From Actinomycetota bacterium (GTDB lineage: Bacteria > Armatimonadota > SYMT01): a stretch of 52,398 nt of DNA. Position 1 is the stretch's first letter, and every line of letters begins with the position of its first letter. Of this stretch, positions 35,668 to 44,305 are shown in pieces. The stretch is from the NCBI GenBank assembly GCA_005798285.1, contig SYKE01000059.1, positions 1 to 52,398 on the forward strand. The letters are read 5' to 3'. The notes under the pieces were generated by a model, which had not been told where the DNA came from, did not search any database, and saw nothing but the letters and a program-made list of their open reading frames with translations. A program made the position numbers and the translations under genes.

Positions 35668-36747
35668 TCAGCGCAGTGCCAGTTCCGCCAGAATGGGGAG
35701 GTGGTCGGAGCCCTCCCCCCTCACAACCCGACACGAGAGGGACGACCAGCCGCGATTGTGCAGCAGGTAGTCGATTCGGATCAGGGGGAACGCCGCGGGA
35801 TAGGTCGCGCCGGGGCCCCAACCGCTCTCAGCAAACGAATCCCGAAACGCGCCCCGAAGTCCGGCGTACGGGCTGCTCGCCGGCGTGAGATTGAAGTCGC
35901 CCGCGAGCAGCAGCGGAGCCGTGACTCCTCGCCCGGCGGCGACGAGTTGCGAGACCTGGAGCCGGCGCAGCGTGTCCAATTCTCCCATCCCTCGTAAGGA
36001 TCTCCATGGTCGACGAGACCACTGGTGCCGGAGCGGCCGTTGGAAGTGTGCCGCCGCAACCTGAAATGGACCCCAGGGCGAGTCGACCTGAGTGATGAGG
36101 ATGCGACGGTCTCGCGAGGGGTCGTCGGGAACCGGGATCCCGAGCGTGGATCGCAGGGTCGGGCGGCAGGGCCAGCGAGACGCGACGAAGTAGCCGTCTT
36201 CCCATACGGTGGTCCATCCGGGCAGCGCGAGTCGCTGCAGGTCGAGGCGGCCGAGCGCGAATGGGGAGTAGGCGTGGGCCTCGGTGAAGACGATGACATC
36301 GGGCTGGGCGCCGCGGACTTCGCGGATGAGGGGTTGCGGGCCCGCGGGGGCCCCGCCGACGTTCCAGACTAAGACCCTGATCACAGGACGGCCCCAGGCG
36401 ATTCGCTGGAACGGGGGTGGGATGTTCCATCCGGAGCCCGCCGACAGCGCCGCTGCGAGGATCAGGCGGGCCTTGCGAACCCGAGAGCGCTTTTCGCGGA
36501 CGGAACCCCAAACCACCACCGGCAGCGCCACGATCATCGGCCACAGTGGGATGTCGCGACAGAGGATAAGCCAGTGCGGCGAAACCGGCGCAAGATGCCA
36601 CAACACCCACGCGACTCCGATTGCCGCCGTGCAGCACCAGGTTGCGAACAGCGCGATCGGCTCCGGGATTTGGAGTCGTCGCCACCGCCGGCCGGTCGTC
36701 CTCGCTGGAGTCGCGTCAGGCGCGGGATCTGGTTCCGGATCGATCAT
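35668..36747 (-). CDS. Membrane-anchored endonuclease/exonuclease/phosphatase family protein
   Basis: I chose ATG 36747 (359 residues); an upstream start at 36828 is possible and neither has a strong ribosome-binding site. Two membrane spans come first (LFATWCCTAAIGVAWVLWHL and IPLWPMIVALPVVVWG). The EEP domain has IRVLVWNVGG, VIVFTEAH, LLAGDFNLTP and SDHLPI, the metal and catalytic motifs of the DNase I/phosphodiesterase clan. The catalytic domain probably faces the periplasm. The substrate (nucleic acid, sphingolipid or phospho-ester) cannot be told. Confidence 0.88.
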   Translation of the reverse strand: MIDPEPDPAPDATPARTTGRRWRRLQIPEPIALFATWCCTAAIGVAWVLWHLAPVSPHWLILCRDIPLWPMIVALPVVVWGSVREKRSRVRKARLILAAALSAGSGWNIPPPFQRIAWGRPVIRVLVWNVGGAPAGPQPLIREVRGAQPDVIVFTEAHAYSPFALGRLDLQRLALPGWTTVWEDGYFVASRWPCRPTLRSTLGIPVPDDPSRDRRILITQVDSPWGPFQVAAAHFQRPLRHQWSRRPWRSLRGMGELDTLRRLQVSQLVAAGRGVTAPLLLAGDFNLTPASSPYAGLRGAFRDSFAESGWGPGATYPAAFPLIRIDYLLHNRGWSSLSCRVVRGEGSDHLPILAELALR

Positions 36748-36894
36748 GGGGTGAACGCGGATAGGAATCGTTTTCCGGATGCGGCGCCGTTTCCGGGGAT
36801 GCAAACAGGATACACTCGAAGGAGCCACGGATGGCGTGGTCCACTCGTTCTGTCGGTAGAGTTCCTACCGTTCTAGCTGCTAGGCGCCTCGACT

Positions 36895-38175
36895 TTGAGC
36901 AACCCGATCGTCCCGACCGCTCCAATCCCCGGACTCAAACTGGAGCAGGTTCTGGATTGCGTCCATTGTGGGATCTGTCTTTCGGTTTGTCCCACCTTCG
37001 ACATCCTGGGAACCGAGGCCGATTCACCGAGGGGCCGGATTTACTACATCCGCGCACTGGCGGAGGGCAAGACGGACCTGAATCCCACGCTCGTGGGCCA
37101 TCTGGATTCCTGCCTCGGATGCCGCGCCTGCGAGACGGCCTGCCCGAGCGCCGTCCAGTACGGCGAGATGCTGGTTCACGTCCGCGATGCCATCGAGAAG
37201 CAGTTTCCTCGCAGCCCACAGGAGCGGCTCAGCCGCGGCGTGCTGCTCGAGCTGCTGACCCGTCCCGACCGTCTGGCTCCTGCGATGTTCGGCGCGGCGC
37301 TCGGCGAAAAGCTCGGCTTCGGGGGGATGGTCCGCGCGGCTAACCACTTCCTGTTCGGCCCCGATGCTCCGGAGATGCCCCTCCCGCAGGATGCGTCTCC
37401 TTCGGTGGTTCCGCTCCCGGCGTACACCTACGCGAAGGGCGAGCGTCGAGCGACCGTGGCGATCTTGCCCGGCTGTGTGATGCAGGTGTTGTTTCAGCGG
37501 GTCAATCTCGCCACGATCCGCGTGCTGGCGGCCAACGGCTGTGATGTCGTGGTTCCGGACATGGGCTGCTGCGGCGCGCTGCACGAGCACAACGGCGCCC
37601 TCGACGGAGCCCGAGCTCGCGCCAAGGAAGCGATCCGAGCTCTTGAGGCGGCGCACGTCGACGCCATCGTGGTGAACAGCGCCGGCTGCGGCGCGAGCAT
37701 GAAGCAGTATGGGCATCTGCTTGCCGATGATCCGTACTGGAAAGAGCGCGGCGAAGCGATCGCTGCTCGGACCATGGATGCCAGCGAGTTTCTGGTGAAG
37801 CTGGGACCGATTGCCCCGACCCATTCGGTGGACCGCCGCGTGACCTATCACGATGCGTGCCATCTCGCGCACGCCCAGAAGATCCGCTCGGAGCCCCGGA
37901 CGCTGCTGAAGCTGATCCCCGGCCTCTCGCTGGTGGAACTGCCCAACTCCGACTGGTGCTGCGGCAGCGCCGGCATCTACAACTTCCTTCAACCGGAGCT
38001 CGCAACGCAGCTTCAGGAGAAGAAGGTGGGGCACGTGCTCTCGACTCAGCCCGAGATTCTCGTTACCGGAAACCCCGGTTGCCACGCGTGGATCGAGGCG
38101 GGACTGAAGTCAAGAAACGCGCCGGTCGAAGTACTCCACACCATGGAAGTGCTGGATCGAGCCTACCACGGCTAA
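36895..38175 (+). CDS. glcF: Glycolate-oxidase/lactate-utilisation type iron-sulfur subunit
   Basis: The 426-residue protein has two 4Fe-4S ferredoxin motifs: Cys22, 25, 28, 32 (CVHCGICLSVCP) and Cys73, 76, 79, 83 (CLGCRACETACP). Two CCG domains follow (DMGCCGALHEHNG and SDWCCGSAGIYN, each with a preceding single cysteine). This is the GlcF layout, which passes electrons from a FAD-dependent 2-hydroxy-acid dehydrogenase (GlcD) to the quinone pool. GlcD is not in the window. The start is TTG 36895, because the frame closes 21 bases upstream and has no ATG or GTG. A 6-bp-arm hairpin lies at 36854-36870. Its stop overlaps the convergent redoxin-like gene's stop. Confidence 0.9.
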   Translation: MSNPIVPTAPIPGLKLEQVLDCVHCGICLSVCPTFDILGTEADSPRGRIYYIRALAEGKTDLNPTLVGHLDSCLGCRACETACPSAVQYGEMLVHVRDAIEKQFPRSPQERLSRGVLLELLTRPDRLAPAMFGAALGEKLGFGGMVRAANHFLFGPDAPEMPLPQDASPSVVPLPAYTYAKGERRATVAILPGCVMQVLFQRVNLATIRVLAANGCDVVVPDMGCCGALHEHNGALDGARARAKEAIRALEAAHVDAIVVNSAGCGASMKQYGHLLADDPYWKERGEAIAARTMDASEFLVKLGPIAPTHSVDRRVTYHDACHLAHAQKIRSEPRTLLKLIPGLSLVELPNSDWCCGSAGIYNFLQPELATQLQEKKVGHVLSTQPEILVTGNPGCHAWIEAGLKSRNAPVEVLHTMEVLDRAYHG

Positions 38176-39584
38176 GGCGGCGGGGCGAGACTGTCGACCA
38201 GCGTGAGCAGACGCTCGGGGTCGAGGCCGGCCTGAACGTAGGCGATCTTACCCTCGGGCGTGATCAGGGCGATCTTCGGCACTGCCACGATGTCCCCGAA
38301 CCGCCTGAGACCCGAGTGGTTCTCCTCGGTGTAGACGGGGAGAGTCCACTTGGCCTTTTTCCGGAACGCATCGACATCCGGTCCGGACTGCCCGTCCTCT
38401 CCAAATGCGATCGCGACGAGCTCTACCTTTCGCTTCCGGAACTCCTTCTGCAGGTCCATCAGGAATGCCGACGCGGCAACCGCACGGTCGGAGCCGGCCT
38501 CGAACCAATAGAGCACCACCAGACGGCCCTTGAAGTCGGCGAGCCGAGCCGGCTTGCCCTTCTCGTTTTTCAACTCCAGCGCCGGAGCCACATCTCCCGC
38601 CCGCACCCGGCCCGCCGCAGCGGCGGACGCGAACGAGGCCACCCCTTCTTCGCTGACGCCGGCGTCGGTTTGCACGTACTCCACGGGAACTTCTCCCCGT
38701 GTATCCGTGACGACGGTTCCCGAGGGAAATCGAAACCGAACGGCTTCCGCGGTGGCCGGAGCGCCGCTGCCCGGGGTGATTGTCGTACGGCGGAAGGCCG
38801 CGTTGGACGAGGGGGGCGGGTTCACCACCCACTCCTCAAGCTGCGTGATCGCACCACTCGCGGGATCTCGCTGCACCTGGCAGGCATAGGTCTGACTCTG
38901 CCGTTCACCGCCGGGGCCGATCAGTTCGCGAACGAGTTCCCACCGTACCACCCGTGCGGGCTTGCGCTCGAACAGTATCGTGTGTTTCTCGGTGCTCCGG
39001 GTCCCCTTCAGCTCAAGGAAGTCCGACTTCGGCTGGGCAGTTGTGAAGATGATCCCGGTCGCCGTGCGCGCCACGCGGCTGCTCAGGAGAGCGTCGCCGG
39101 GGGCGGTGATGCCCGCGCTGCTGACCCGGCCGATCTTTCGCAGTTCTTTGTCAAGCGTGGCCTCCACCAGAATCCGCAGTGCGCCGTCTCCCTCCGCAGT
39201 GCGCGTTCGGCTAGGAGCCTTCTTGCCGACGGCGGGCACCGTGAGGGTCTTGAACCAGCCTTCAGTGCGAAACAGGAATGAACCCGTGGCGAGGGTGGGC
39301 GCCCCCTGAGTTAACCGGGCTTTGAGAGCGTCCAGAGTCTCCTGGGGCTGGTGTTCGCCACGCCACTCCTGGACCGAAAGACTGAGCGAGCCTGCCGGCC
39401 GATCAGCCTCGGCCAGACGAATCTGTCCGAGCAGCACGAGGGCCTGGGTCGTGGCGTCGGGTTCATCCGAGCGGGCCGTGAGCCCCGGGCCGATTCCCAG
39501 GATCGCCGCTGCCACTGCGGTGACGATTCGCCGACGGAAGACGGCCCGCGGGCGGAAAACGCTGGGACTGGCGGCGAACAACAC
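38172..39584 (-). CDS. Secreted protein with a redoxin-like domain lacking the CXXC motif
   Basis: I chose GTG 39584 behind agggag (470 residues); ATG 39686 is an alternative. The signal-like stretch is RRRIVTAVAAAILGIGPGL. The N-terminal two thirds resemble LolA/DUF2092-type proteins (TGSFLFRTEGWFKTL, GIIFTTAQPKSDFLEL, TYACQVQRDPASGAI). The last about 140 residues are AhpC/TlpA-like (GDVAPALELKNEKGKPARL, VVLYWFEAGSDRAVAASAF, ITPEGKIAYVQAG). Where thioredoxins carry WCxxC the sequence reads EAGSDRA, so there are no redox cysteines. The domain is probably a binding or structural module. The two stop codons of this gene and glcF overlap. Confidence 0.7.
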   Translation of the reverse strand: MLFAASPSVFRPRAVFRRRIVTAVAAAILGIGPGLTARSDEPDATTQALVLLGQIRLAEADRPAGSLSLSVQEWRGEHQPQETLDALKARLTQGAPTLATGSFLFRTEGWFKTLTVPAVGKKAPSRTRTAEGDGALRILVEATLDKELRKIGRVSSAGITAPGDALLSSRVARTATGIIFTTAQPKSDFLELKGTRSTEKHTILFERKPARVVRWELVRELIGPGGERQSQTYACQVQRDPASGAITQLEEWVVNPPPSSNAAFRRTTITPGSGAPATAEAVRFRFPSGTVVTDTRGEVPVEYVQTDAGVSEEGVASFASAAAAGRVRAGDVAPALELKNEKGKPARLADFKGRLVVLYWFEAGSDRAVAASAFLMDLQKEFRKRKVELVAIAFGEDGQSGPDVDAFRKKAKWTLPVYTEENHSGLRRFGDIVAVPKIALITPEGKIAYVQAGLDPERLLTLVDSLAPPP

Positions 39585-39896
39585 GGGACGCTCCCTTAAC
39601 GGCTTCTTCTGAAGCACGCAACAACAGTTCTGATGGAGTCTGCCGACTGGCGAAGTCGGACGGGGCACTTTCAACGATGCGCTCACACGGCAGGCCCGTT
39701 GCCGAAGCGCCCCGCAGCGTTTGCCGTCCGGCAGCGCCTCGGATGATCATCCCACGGCGCACATCGACGGGTTCATTATGTCGTGGGGAAGCGGCTGGGA
39801 ACCTCCGGATCGCGGCTCCCTGGTCGGCAAGCAATCCCGTGGTCCGTCCGCTTGGCGTGGAGATGCAGCTGGGGGTCGGCCGACGGAAGCGCCCGA
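39585..39896. other. 312-base intergenic stretch without a supported gene
   Basis: This lies between two minus-strand genes. Short plus-strand frames exist (for example 39721-39912) but have no ribosome-binding site and no protein-like pattern. No palindrome, promoter or repeat stood out beyond a small gaagtcggac-type hairpin near 39650. Confidence 0.45.
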
Positions 39897-40781
39897 TTAC
39901 GGATCCCGGTAGCCTTCCTCCCGCTGAAGGATGCGGCTCATCTCTCGAAGGGGAATAAACGGCTCAGGGCAGCGCACCACGACTTGCGCCCGGATCGCGC
40001 CGTCGAGACCGGTCGCGGACACGGGCAGCACGGTGACCGTCTCCTTCCGCTTCAATTCCTCCGCCTTTAAGGTCCGCGTCGCGACCACGACGGCTCGGGA
40101 GGTGAGATCGACCTGGCGGGGACCCGACAGCAGTTCCACCGTAAGAGGCTTAAGCGAGGTGATGAATCCCGTAAGGACTCGTTCTCGGGCAGCCGGCGGA
40201 TTCACGCCGCCTCGCGCGGTGGTGCGAAAGTAGCCTCGCGCGGCGCGCAAAAACACCCGATCTCGATCCAGAAGATCGGGCGTCAGTTCCTCACGCTTGC
40301 CTTCGATGGCGACCAGCCCTCTCACCCGAAGCGCACGGCTTCCCGCGGAGGAGGCGCTGCGGCGCTCCTCTGCGGCGAGTTTTCGATCCTCCGGCTCGTC
40401 GGAGGGGATAAGCAGGCAAAGCTGGTCCGCCTTTAATCCCGACCGGCCGCACCACGCCTGCTGAAAGAAACGTGTGCCGCGATCCACGAGGATGTCCATC
40501 CGCTTCGGAAGGTCCGCGTCCCAGGGCTTGATCCGAAATCGAGTCTTCTCGACCGAGGCCACCTCACCCACCAGGATCGCGGCTCGCTCCGGCCGTTCCG
40601 TGGGGGTTTCGGCCGTGGGAGGATCATCGGAGACTTGAGCTGTGGAAGGGGCTGCCGCCACACCGGCGAACAAGAGCAGGAGAGCGCAAAGGGAACTCCA
40701 ACTCACCGCAACTCTCGCTCTTCCGGCGCGTTCTACCTGGGAGAGGGCCCGCGGCCCCGGCACTGAAGACGGATTCCTCAT
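39897..40781 (-). CDS. Secreted protein of unknown function (about 294 aa)
   Basis: The hydrophobic stretch WSSLCALLLLFAGVAAAPSTAQ is a signal peptide. The start may be ATG 40781 or, giving a more normal signal, GTG 40706. The mature part has two beta-rich repeats: AILVGEVASVEKTRFRIKP and VLTGFITSLKPLTVELLSG. Each looks like a small barrel used to describe metal or nucleic-acid binding, but no family is recognised. Two cysteines lie in WCGRSGLKADQLC. If it starts at 40781, the start codon overlaps that of the divergent pilus operon. Confidence 0.55.
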   Translation of the reverse strand: MRNPSSVPGPRALSQVERAGRARVAVSWSSLCALLLLFAGVAAAPSTAQVSDDPPTAETPTERPERAAILVGEVASVEKTRFRIKPWDADLPKRMDILVDRGTRFFQQAWCGRSGLKADQLCLLIPSDEPEDRKLAAEERRSASSAGSRALRVRGLVAIEGKREELTPDLLDRDRVFLRAARGYFRTTARGGVNPPAARERVLTGFITSLKPLTVELLSGPRQVDLTSRAVVVATRTLKAEELKRKETVTVLPVSATGLDGAIRAQVVVRCPEPFIPLREMSRILQREEGYRDP

Positions 40782-41988
40782 GGGCACCTACACCGTTCAA
40801 CTTTCCGCTCCGGATGGCGCTCGGCTGGAAGCGGTGTTCAACGCGCCCAGTTTGCCGGCTCTGGAGAAGCGCCTGCGGCAGCAGGAGTATACCCTCCTTC
40901 GAGTTCTCCCGCCCTCCGCCGACGTGACCCTCCGGCGAGCCTCCCAAAGAATTCGGGAGGTCGAGGTGGTGACGGTGCTCCACCAGCTCTCCGCGAGCCT
41001 GAAGAACGGAGTGTCGCTGCAGACCGCCCTCGCCTCGATCGCTCGGGACGCGGGAAACCCGGTGCTTCGAGCCGTTCTGATCGACATCGAGTCGTTGGTG
41101 CGCTCGGGCGACGATTTGAGCTCCGCATGCGCCGCGTATCCCGCCCTCTTTCCCCATCTCTATGTCCGGATGCTCGAGGCCGGAGAGCGGGGCGAGCGAT
41201 TGGGGCCGGTGCTGGAACAGATCGCGTTCCTCGCGGAGCAGTCGATGCAGGCGCGGCAGCGGATTACGACGGCCCTGGTGTATCCAGCCACCCTCTGCGT
41301 TTTCACCATGGTGGTGCTGTTGGCCGTCTTCACGTTCACCGTGCCGACGTTCACCTCGCTCTTCGAGGAGTTGGGCGTGCGCAGTTTGCCGCTTGCGACG
41401 CAGTCGCTGCTCTGGCTGCGAAATGTCGGGTTTCCTCTCCTCGTCTTCGCGGCTCCGCTGGTCGCACTGCTCTTCGGTTTCCTTGCTCGCTTCGTGCGGA
41501 TCGACGGAAATCGATTTGGGGTGTGGCTGCGAAATCGGCTGCCCATCGTGTCTGCCGTCTACCACGAACTGGCGCTGATGCGGCTGGCCGGCACCCTCAG
41601 CGCGATGGCGGGAAGCGGGGTTCCGATCCTGGAGGCGCTGCGGTTGGCGGGAGGCAGCAGCGAGAGTCCGGCCTTGCAGGGCGCGATGTGGACAGCGATT
41701 CCGCTCGTCGCCGAAGGGGAGACGCTCTCCGCGGCGTTGGCCCGGAGCGGCCTGCTGCCGGCTACATTCTGCTCGCAGGTGGCGGCCGCCGAGGCGGTGG
41801 GAGACCTGCCCGCAGCTCTCCGACGCCTGGCGGTGTGGCACCAGGGGCGCGTGGATTACCTCGCCAGCCGGATGAACGCATTGATCGAACCCGTGGTGGT
41901 GACGATCCTGGCCCTCGGCGCGGGGTGGGTTGCAGTGGCGCTCTTCAGCCCGGTGCTGGGCATCATTCGATCCTTGTCCGGCGGATAG
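40780..41988 (+). CDS. Type II secretion/type IV pilus inner-membrane platform protein (GspF/PilC)
   Basis: I chose ATG 40780 (402 residues), the normal length of GspF/PilC. Two GspF repeats each carry a helical cytoplasmic part: LHQLSASLKNGVSLQTAL with VRMLEAGERGERLGPVLEQI, then MRLAGTLSAMAGSGVPILEA with QVAAAEAVGDLPAALRRLA. Membrane spans follow them (FTMVVLLAVFTFTVPTF, LVFAAPLVALLFGFLA, VTILALGAGWVAVALF). It forms the platform on which the ATPase drives pilin extraction. It is the first gene of a nine-gene operon in which most neighbours overlap. The open frame further upstream is not coding. Confidence 0.92.
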   Translation: MGTYTVQLSAPDGARLEAVFNAPSLPALEKRLRQQEYTLLRVLPPSADVTLRRASQRIREVEVVTVLHQLSASLKNGVSLQTALASIARDAGNPVLRAVLIDIESLVRSGDDLSSACAAYPALFPHLYVRMLEAGERGERLGPVLEQIAFLAEQSMQARQRITTALVYPATLCVFTMVVLLAVFTFTVPTFTSLFEELGVRSLPLATQSLLWLRNVGFPLLVFAAPLVALLFGFLARFVRIDGNRFGVWLRNRLPIVSAVYHELALMRLAGTLSAMAGSGVPILEALRLAGGSSESPALQGAMWTAIPLVAEGETLSAALARSGLLPATFCSQVAAAEAVGDLPAALRRLAVWHQGRVDYLASRMNALIEPVVVTILALGAGWVAVALFSPVLGIIRSLSGG

Positions 41989-42003
41989 TCGACGGGAGTC
42001 GCC

Positions 42004-43524
42004 GTGGAAACAGTTATTGAGGGCAAGCTGGGGCGGGGTCGGGGCCGCCTTCACGTGTCGCCGGAGGGAATGACTCTCCTGGATCAATTGGGGGAGCATC
42101 TCGGGTCCGCCGATTATGGCGAGGTGGCCGACGTCGCGGCGCAGGGTGGCCGGGGCGGCTCCCGGCTGATCGTCACGCTGACCTCGGGCGCGCTGTGGCG
42201 TTTGGATGGCTTGCATCCCCTCCAGGCGCGTTATGGAACGGAGTTGATCCGTGAGCAACTGGGCGCCCGGGCACGGCGCGGCCTGCCGCTCTTCAGCGAA
42301 AAGCAGATCCTGACCCAGATCCGCACTGCGGCGCAGTCGCTTCTCTCCGGATCCACCCGTGGGGTGGTGGACTACCTCGACTTCCTCCTGTTCCAGGCGG
42401 CGCTCCACGGGGTGAGCGATGTCCACCTGGAGCCGAACGTGGCCGGCCTGCAGGTCCGGTTCCGGCTGGATGGCGCCCTGATCGACGTCGCCGAGCTTCC
42501 GACGCTCTGGCAACCCCGGCTGATGGCCCGCCTGAAGGTGCTTGCGGAGCTTGAAGTCTACCGGTCGGACCTGCCTCAGGAAGGACGGTTCGCACTCCGC
42601 CTCTCGGACCGCACGGTGGATTGTCGAACCACCCTTTTGCCGACGCTCCACGGCGAGAAGGCGGTCATCCGACTCTTCGATTCCACGCGGGCCCTGCGGG
42701 AACTTGGAGAGCTCGGGATGGCGCCAGACGTGCTCTCCGCCTGGATGGAGATGCTGGATCGTCCGCAAGGGCTGCTCCTGCTGACAGGTCCCAGCAACCA
42801 TGGCAAGACCACCACGCTCTACGCCAGCCTTCGCCACCTTCACTCGAAGCGGCGGGACCTCTCGAGTCTGTGTACCGTGGAGGATCCGATCGAACATGAT
42901 CTTCGGGTCATCAATCAGACTCAGGTCAATGCCGGCGTGGGCCTGACGTTCGCCCAGGGCCTCCGGACCGTGCTTCGGCAGGATCCGGAAGTGATCATGG
43001 TCGGTGAAATTCGGGATGAAGAGACGGCCGAAATCGCCGTACGCGCCGGGCTGACCGGCCACCTCATCCTGAGCAGCGTCCACGCGTCTTCCGCGGCCGG
43101 TGTGTTCCCGCGGCTGGTGGATCTGGGATGCCCCGCCTTTCTGGTGGCGAGTTCCGTCGCGGGAGTGATGGCGCAGCGCCTGGTGCGACTGGTCTGCTCG
43201 GAGTGCCGCATCGAGACGGCGCTCTCCGACGAGGCGAGGTCGCGGTGGAACCTGACTGCCTCGGCTGGACTGTGGGTGGAGGGTTCCGGGTGTCACGCCT
43301 GCGGCTTCACCGGCTATCGCGGTCGAACCGGGCTGTTCGAGTTGCTAGCCGTGGACGAAGCGCTGAGGCAGGGTGTCATCTCGGGACGATCTCCCGTCGA
43401 ACTTTCGGCGCTGGCAGGGTCGGGAGTGTCACTGGCGGAGCACGGGCTGAGTCTGGCTAAAGCCGGAAGAACGAGTCTGGCCGAATTGGAACGCGTGCTG
43501 GGGGCGCCGGCGGCATGTCGATAG
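42004..43524 (+). CDS. Type II secretion/type IV pilus assembly ATPase (GspE/PilB)
   Basis: The 506-residue protein starts at GTG 42004, behind gacggga. The ATPase core shows SDVHLEP (138-144), Walker A GPSNHGKTTT (262-271), TVEDPIEHDLRVINQTQVN (291-309), Walker B IMVGEIRD (331-338) and GHLILSSVHA. The zinc module is CSECR plus CHACGFTGYRGRTGLFELL. The Walker A differs from the usual GPTGSGKTTT by Ser-Asn-His, but keeps Gly-Lys-Thr. The N-terminal GspE_N region is short. It powers pilin or pseudopilin assembly with the GspF protein upstream. Confidence 0.93.
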   Translation: METVIEGKLGRGRGRLHVSPEGMTLLDQLGEHLGSADYGEVADVAAQGGRGGSRLIVTLTSGALWRLDGLHPLQARYGTELIREQLGARARRGLPLFSEKQILTQIRTAAQSLLSGSTRGVVDYLDFLLFQAALHGVSDVHLEPNVAGLQVRFRLDGALIDVAELPTLWQPRLMARLKVLAELEVYRSDLPQEGRFALRLSDRTVDCRTTLLPTLHGEKAVIRLFDSTRALRELGELGMAPDVLSAWMEMLDRPQGLLLLTGPSNHGKTTTLYASLRHLHSKRRDLSSLCTVEDPIEHDLRVINQTQVNAGVGLTFAQGLRTVLRQDPEVIMVGEIRDEETAEIAVRAGLTGHLILSSVHASSAAGVFPRLVDLGCPAFLVASSVAGVMAQRLVRLVCSECRIETALSDEARSRWNLTASAGLWVEGSGCHACGFTGYRGRTGLFELLAVDEALRQGVISGRSPVELSALAGSGVSLAEHGLSLAKAGRTSLAELERVLGAPAACR

Positions 43525-43940
43525 ACCTCTGGGTGATGCTGGCGGGTCCTGCCCTGACGCTCGGCGGCTTCGGGTTTTTGCTGAGACAAGTGGCGCTCAC
43601 CTGGCGGACTGCCGGGAGCTTTGTGCCCTGGCTTCGCTTTGCCGTCCGCGGGAGCGATCTGCTCTGGTTGATCGTGGCTCCCGCGCTCGCCGCCGCCGGC
43701 GTCATCTTGGCACAGCAGCACAGCGTACCGGAAGCGGTGGCGATCTCGGTCGGAAGCTGTTGGGTGGCTTATCTGTTGTCGCGGCTTCCATTCTTCGCGC
43801 TGGTGCGGCGGTGGGAGCGAAATGCCGGTCTGTTCAGCACTCCTCCGAGTCCGTTCGCGCGGCACCAGCGGGGCCGCCGTCGGGGTCGCAAGACGGTTCG
43901 GCAGCCGATGCCCTGGACGGCAGGACCGTTCTCGGCATGA
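43515..43940 (+). CDS. Small three-span membrane protein of the pilus operon, unknown function
   Basis: The 141-residue protein has hydrophobic spans LWVMLAGPALTLGGFGFLLR, LLWLIVAPALAAAGVILAQ and AVAISVGSCWVAYLLSRLPF, and a basic C-terminal tail (RHQRGRRRGRK). It starts 10 bases inside the end of the ATPase gene and its own stop overlaps the next start (ATGA). There is no prepilin-peptidase GxGD or other aspartate motif, so it is not the peptidase. Its place in the operon suggests an inner-membrane assembly component. Confidence 0.65.
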   Translation: MSIDLWVMLAGPALTLGGFGFLLRQVALTWRTAGSFVPWLRFAVRGSDLLWLIVAPALAAAGVILAQQHSVPEAVAISVGSCWVAYLLSRLPFFALVRRWERNAGLFSTPPSPFARHQRGRRRGRKTVRQPMPWTAGPFSA

Positions 43941-44305
43941 CACCGCGACCGGAGCATCGGATGCGGCGGGGTATTGCGCTCTACTGGGGGGTCGCCGCCC
44001 TGGCGGTGGCCGCAGCCATGACTCCGATGTATGTCGCCCTGTGCCGCACGCTGTCGCAGGCGACGCGCCGGGGCGGCTATCGTTTGATCGCAACTCAGCG
44101 CGGGCAGGCTGCCCTGGATGACACGCGGCACGGGTTGCCCGATCGAACAGAGTTTCCGGTGACTGAGTTGCCTTCCGGACGCGGAAGCTGGCGAGTCCAA
44201 CCGGAAGCCGGAACTCCGCTGAAGCGACTGATGCTGACGATTACGTGGGTGGAGGACGGCCGCACGGCTCGAGCAGAGTGGACCACGTTGAGGGTGGGGC
44301 AATGA
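43937..44305 (+). CDS. Pseudopilin-like protein without the FTLIEL motif
   Basis: The 122-residue protein starts at ATG 43937, overlapping the previous stop. MRRGIALYWGVAALAVAAAM has the position and hydrophobicity of a pseudopilin signal but no FTLIEL box. A compact, Arg-rich C-terminal domain ends TWVEDGRTARAEWTTLRVG. The size and gene order suit a minor pseudopilin (GspI/J-like). Overlap ATGA with the next gene. Confidence 0.6.
   Translation: MTPRPEHRMRRGIALYWGVAALAVAAAMTPMYVALCRTLSQATRRGGYRLIATQRGQAALDDTRHGLPDRTEFPVTELPSGRGSWRVQPEAGTPLKRLMLTITWVEDGRTARAEWTTLRVGQ

Noticed and set aside
36831-37343. A 170-codon gene from ATG 36831 with a strong ribosome-binding site
   Set aside because: The frame covers the two ferredoxin motifs of GlcF in the wrong frame and has no protein-like pattern. 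It may still hint at an indel or a leader.
40624-43296. An 890-codon minus-strand open frame opposite the GspF and GspE genes
   Set aside because: The opposite strand encodes complete, motif-bearing GspF and GspE proteins. The frame is a high-GC codon-bias artefact.
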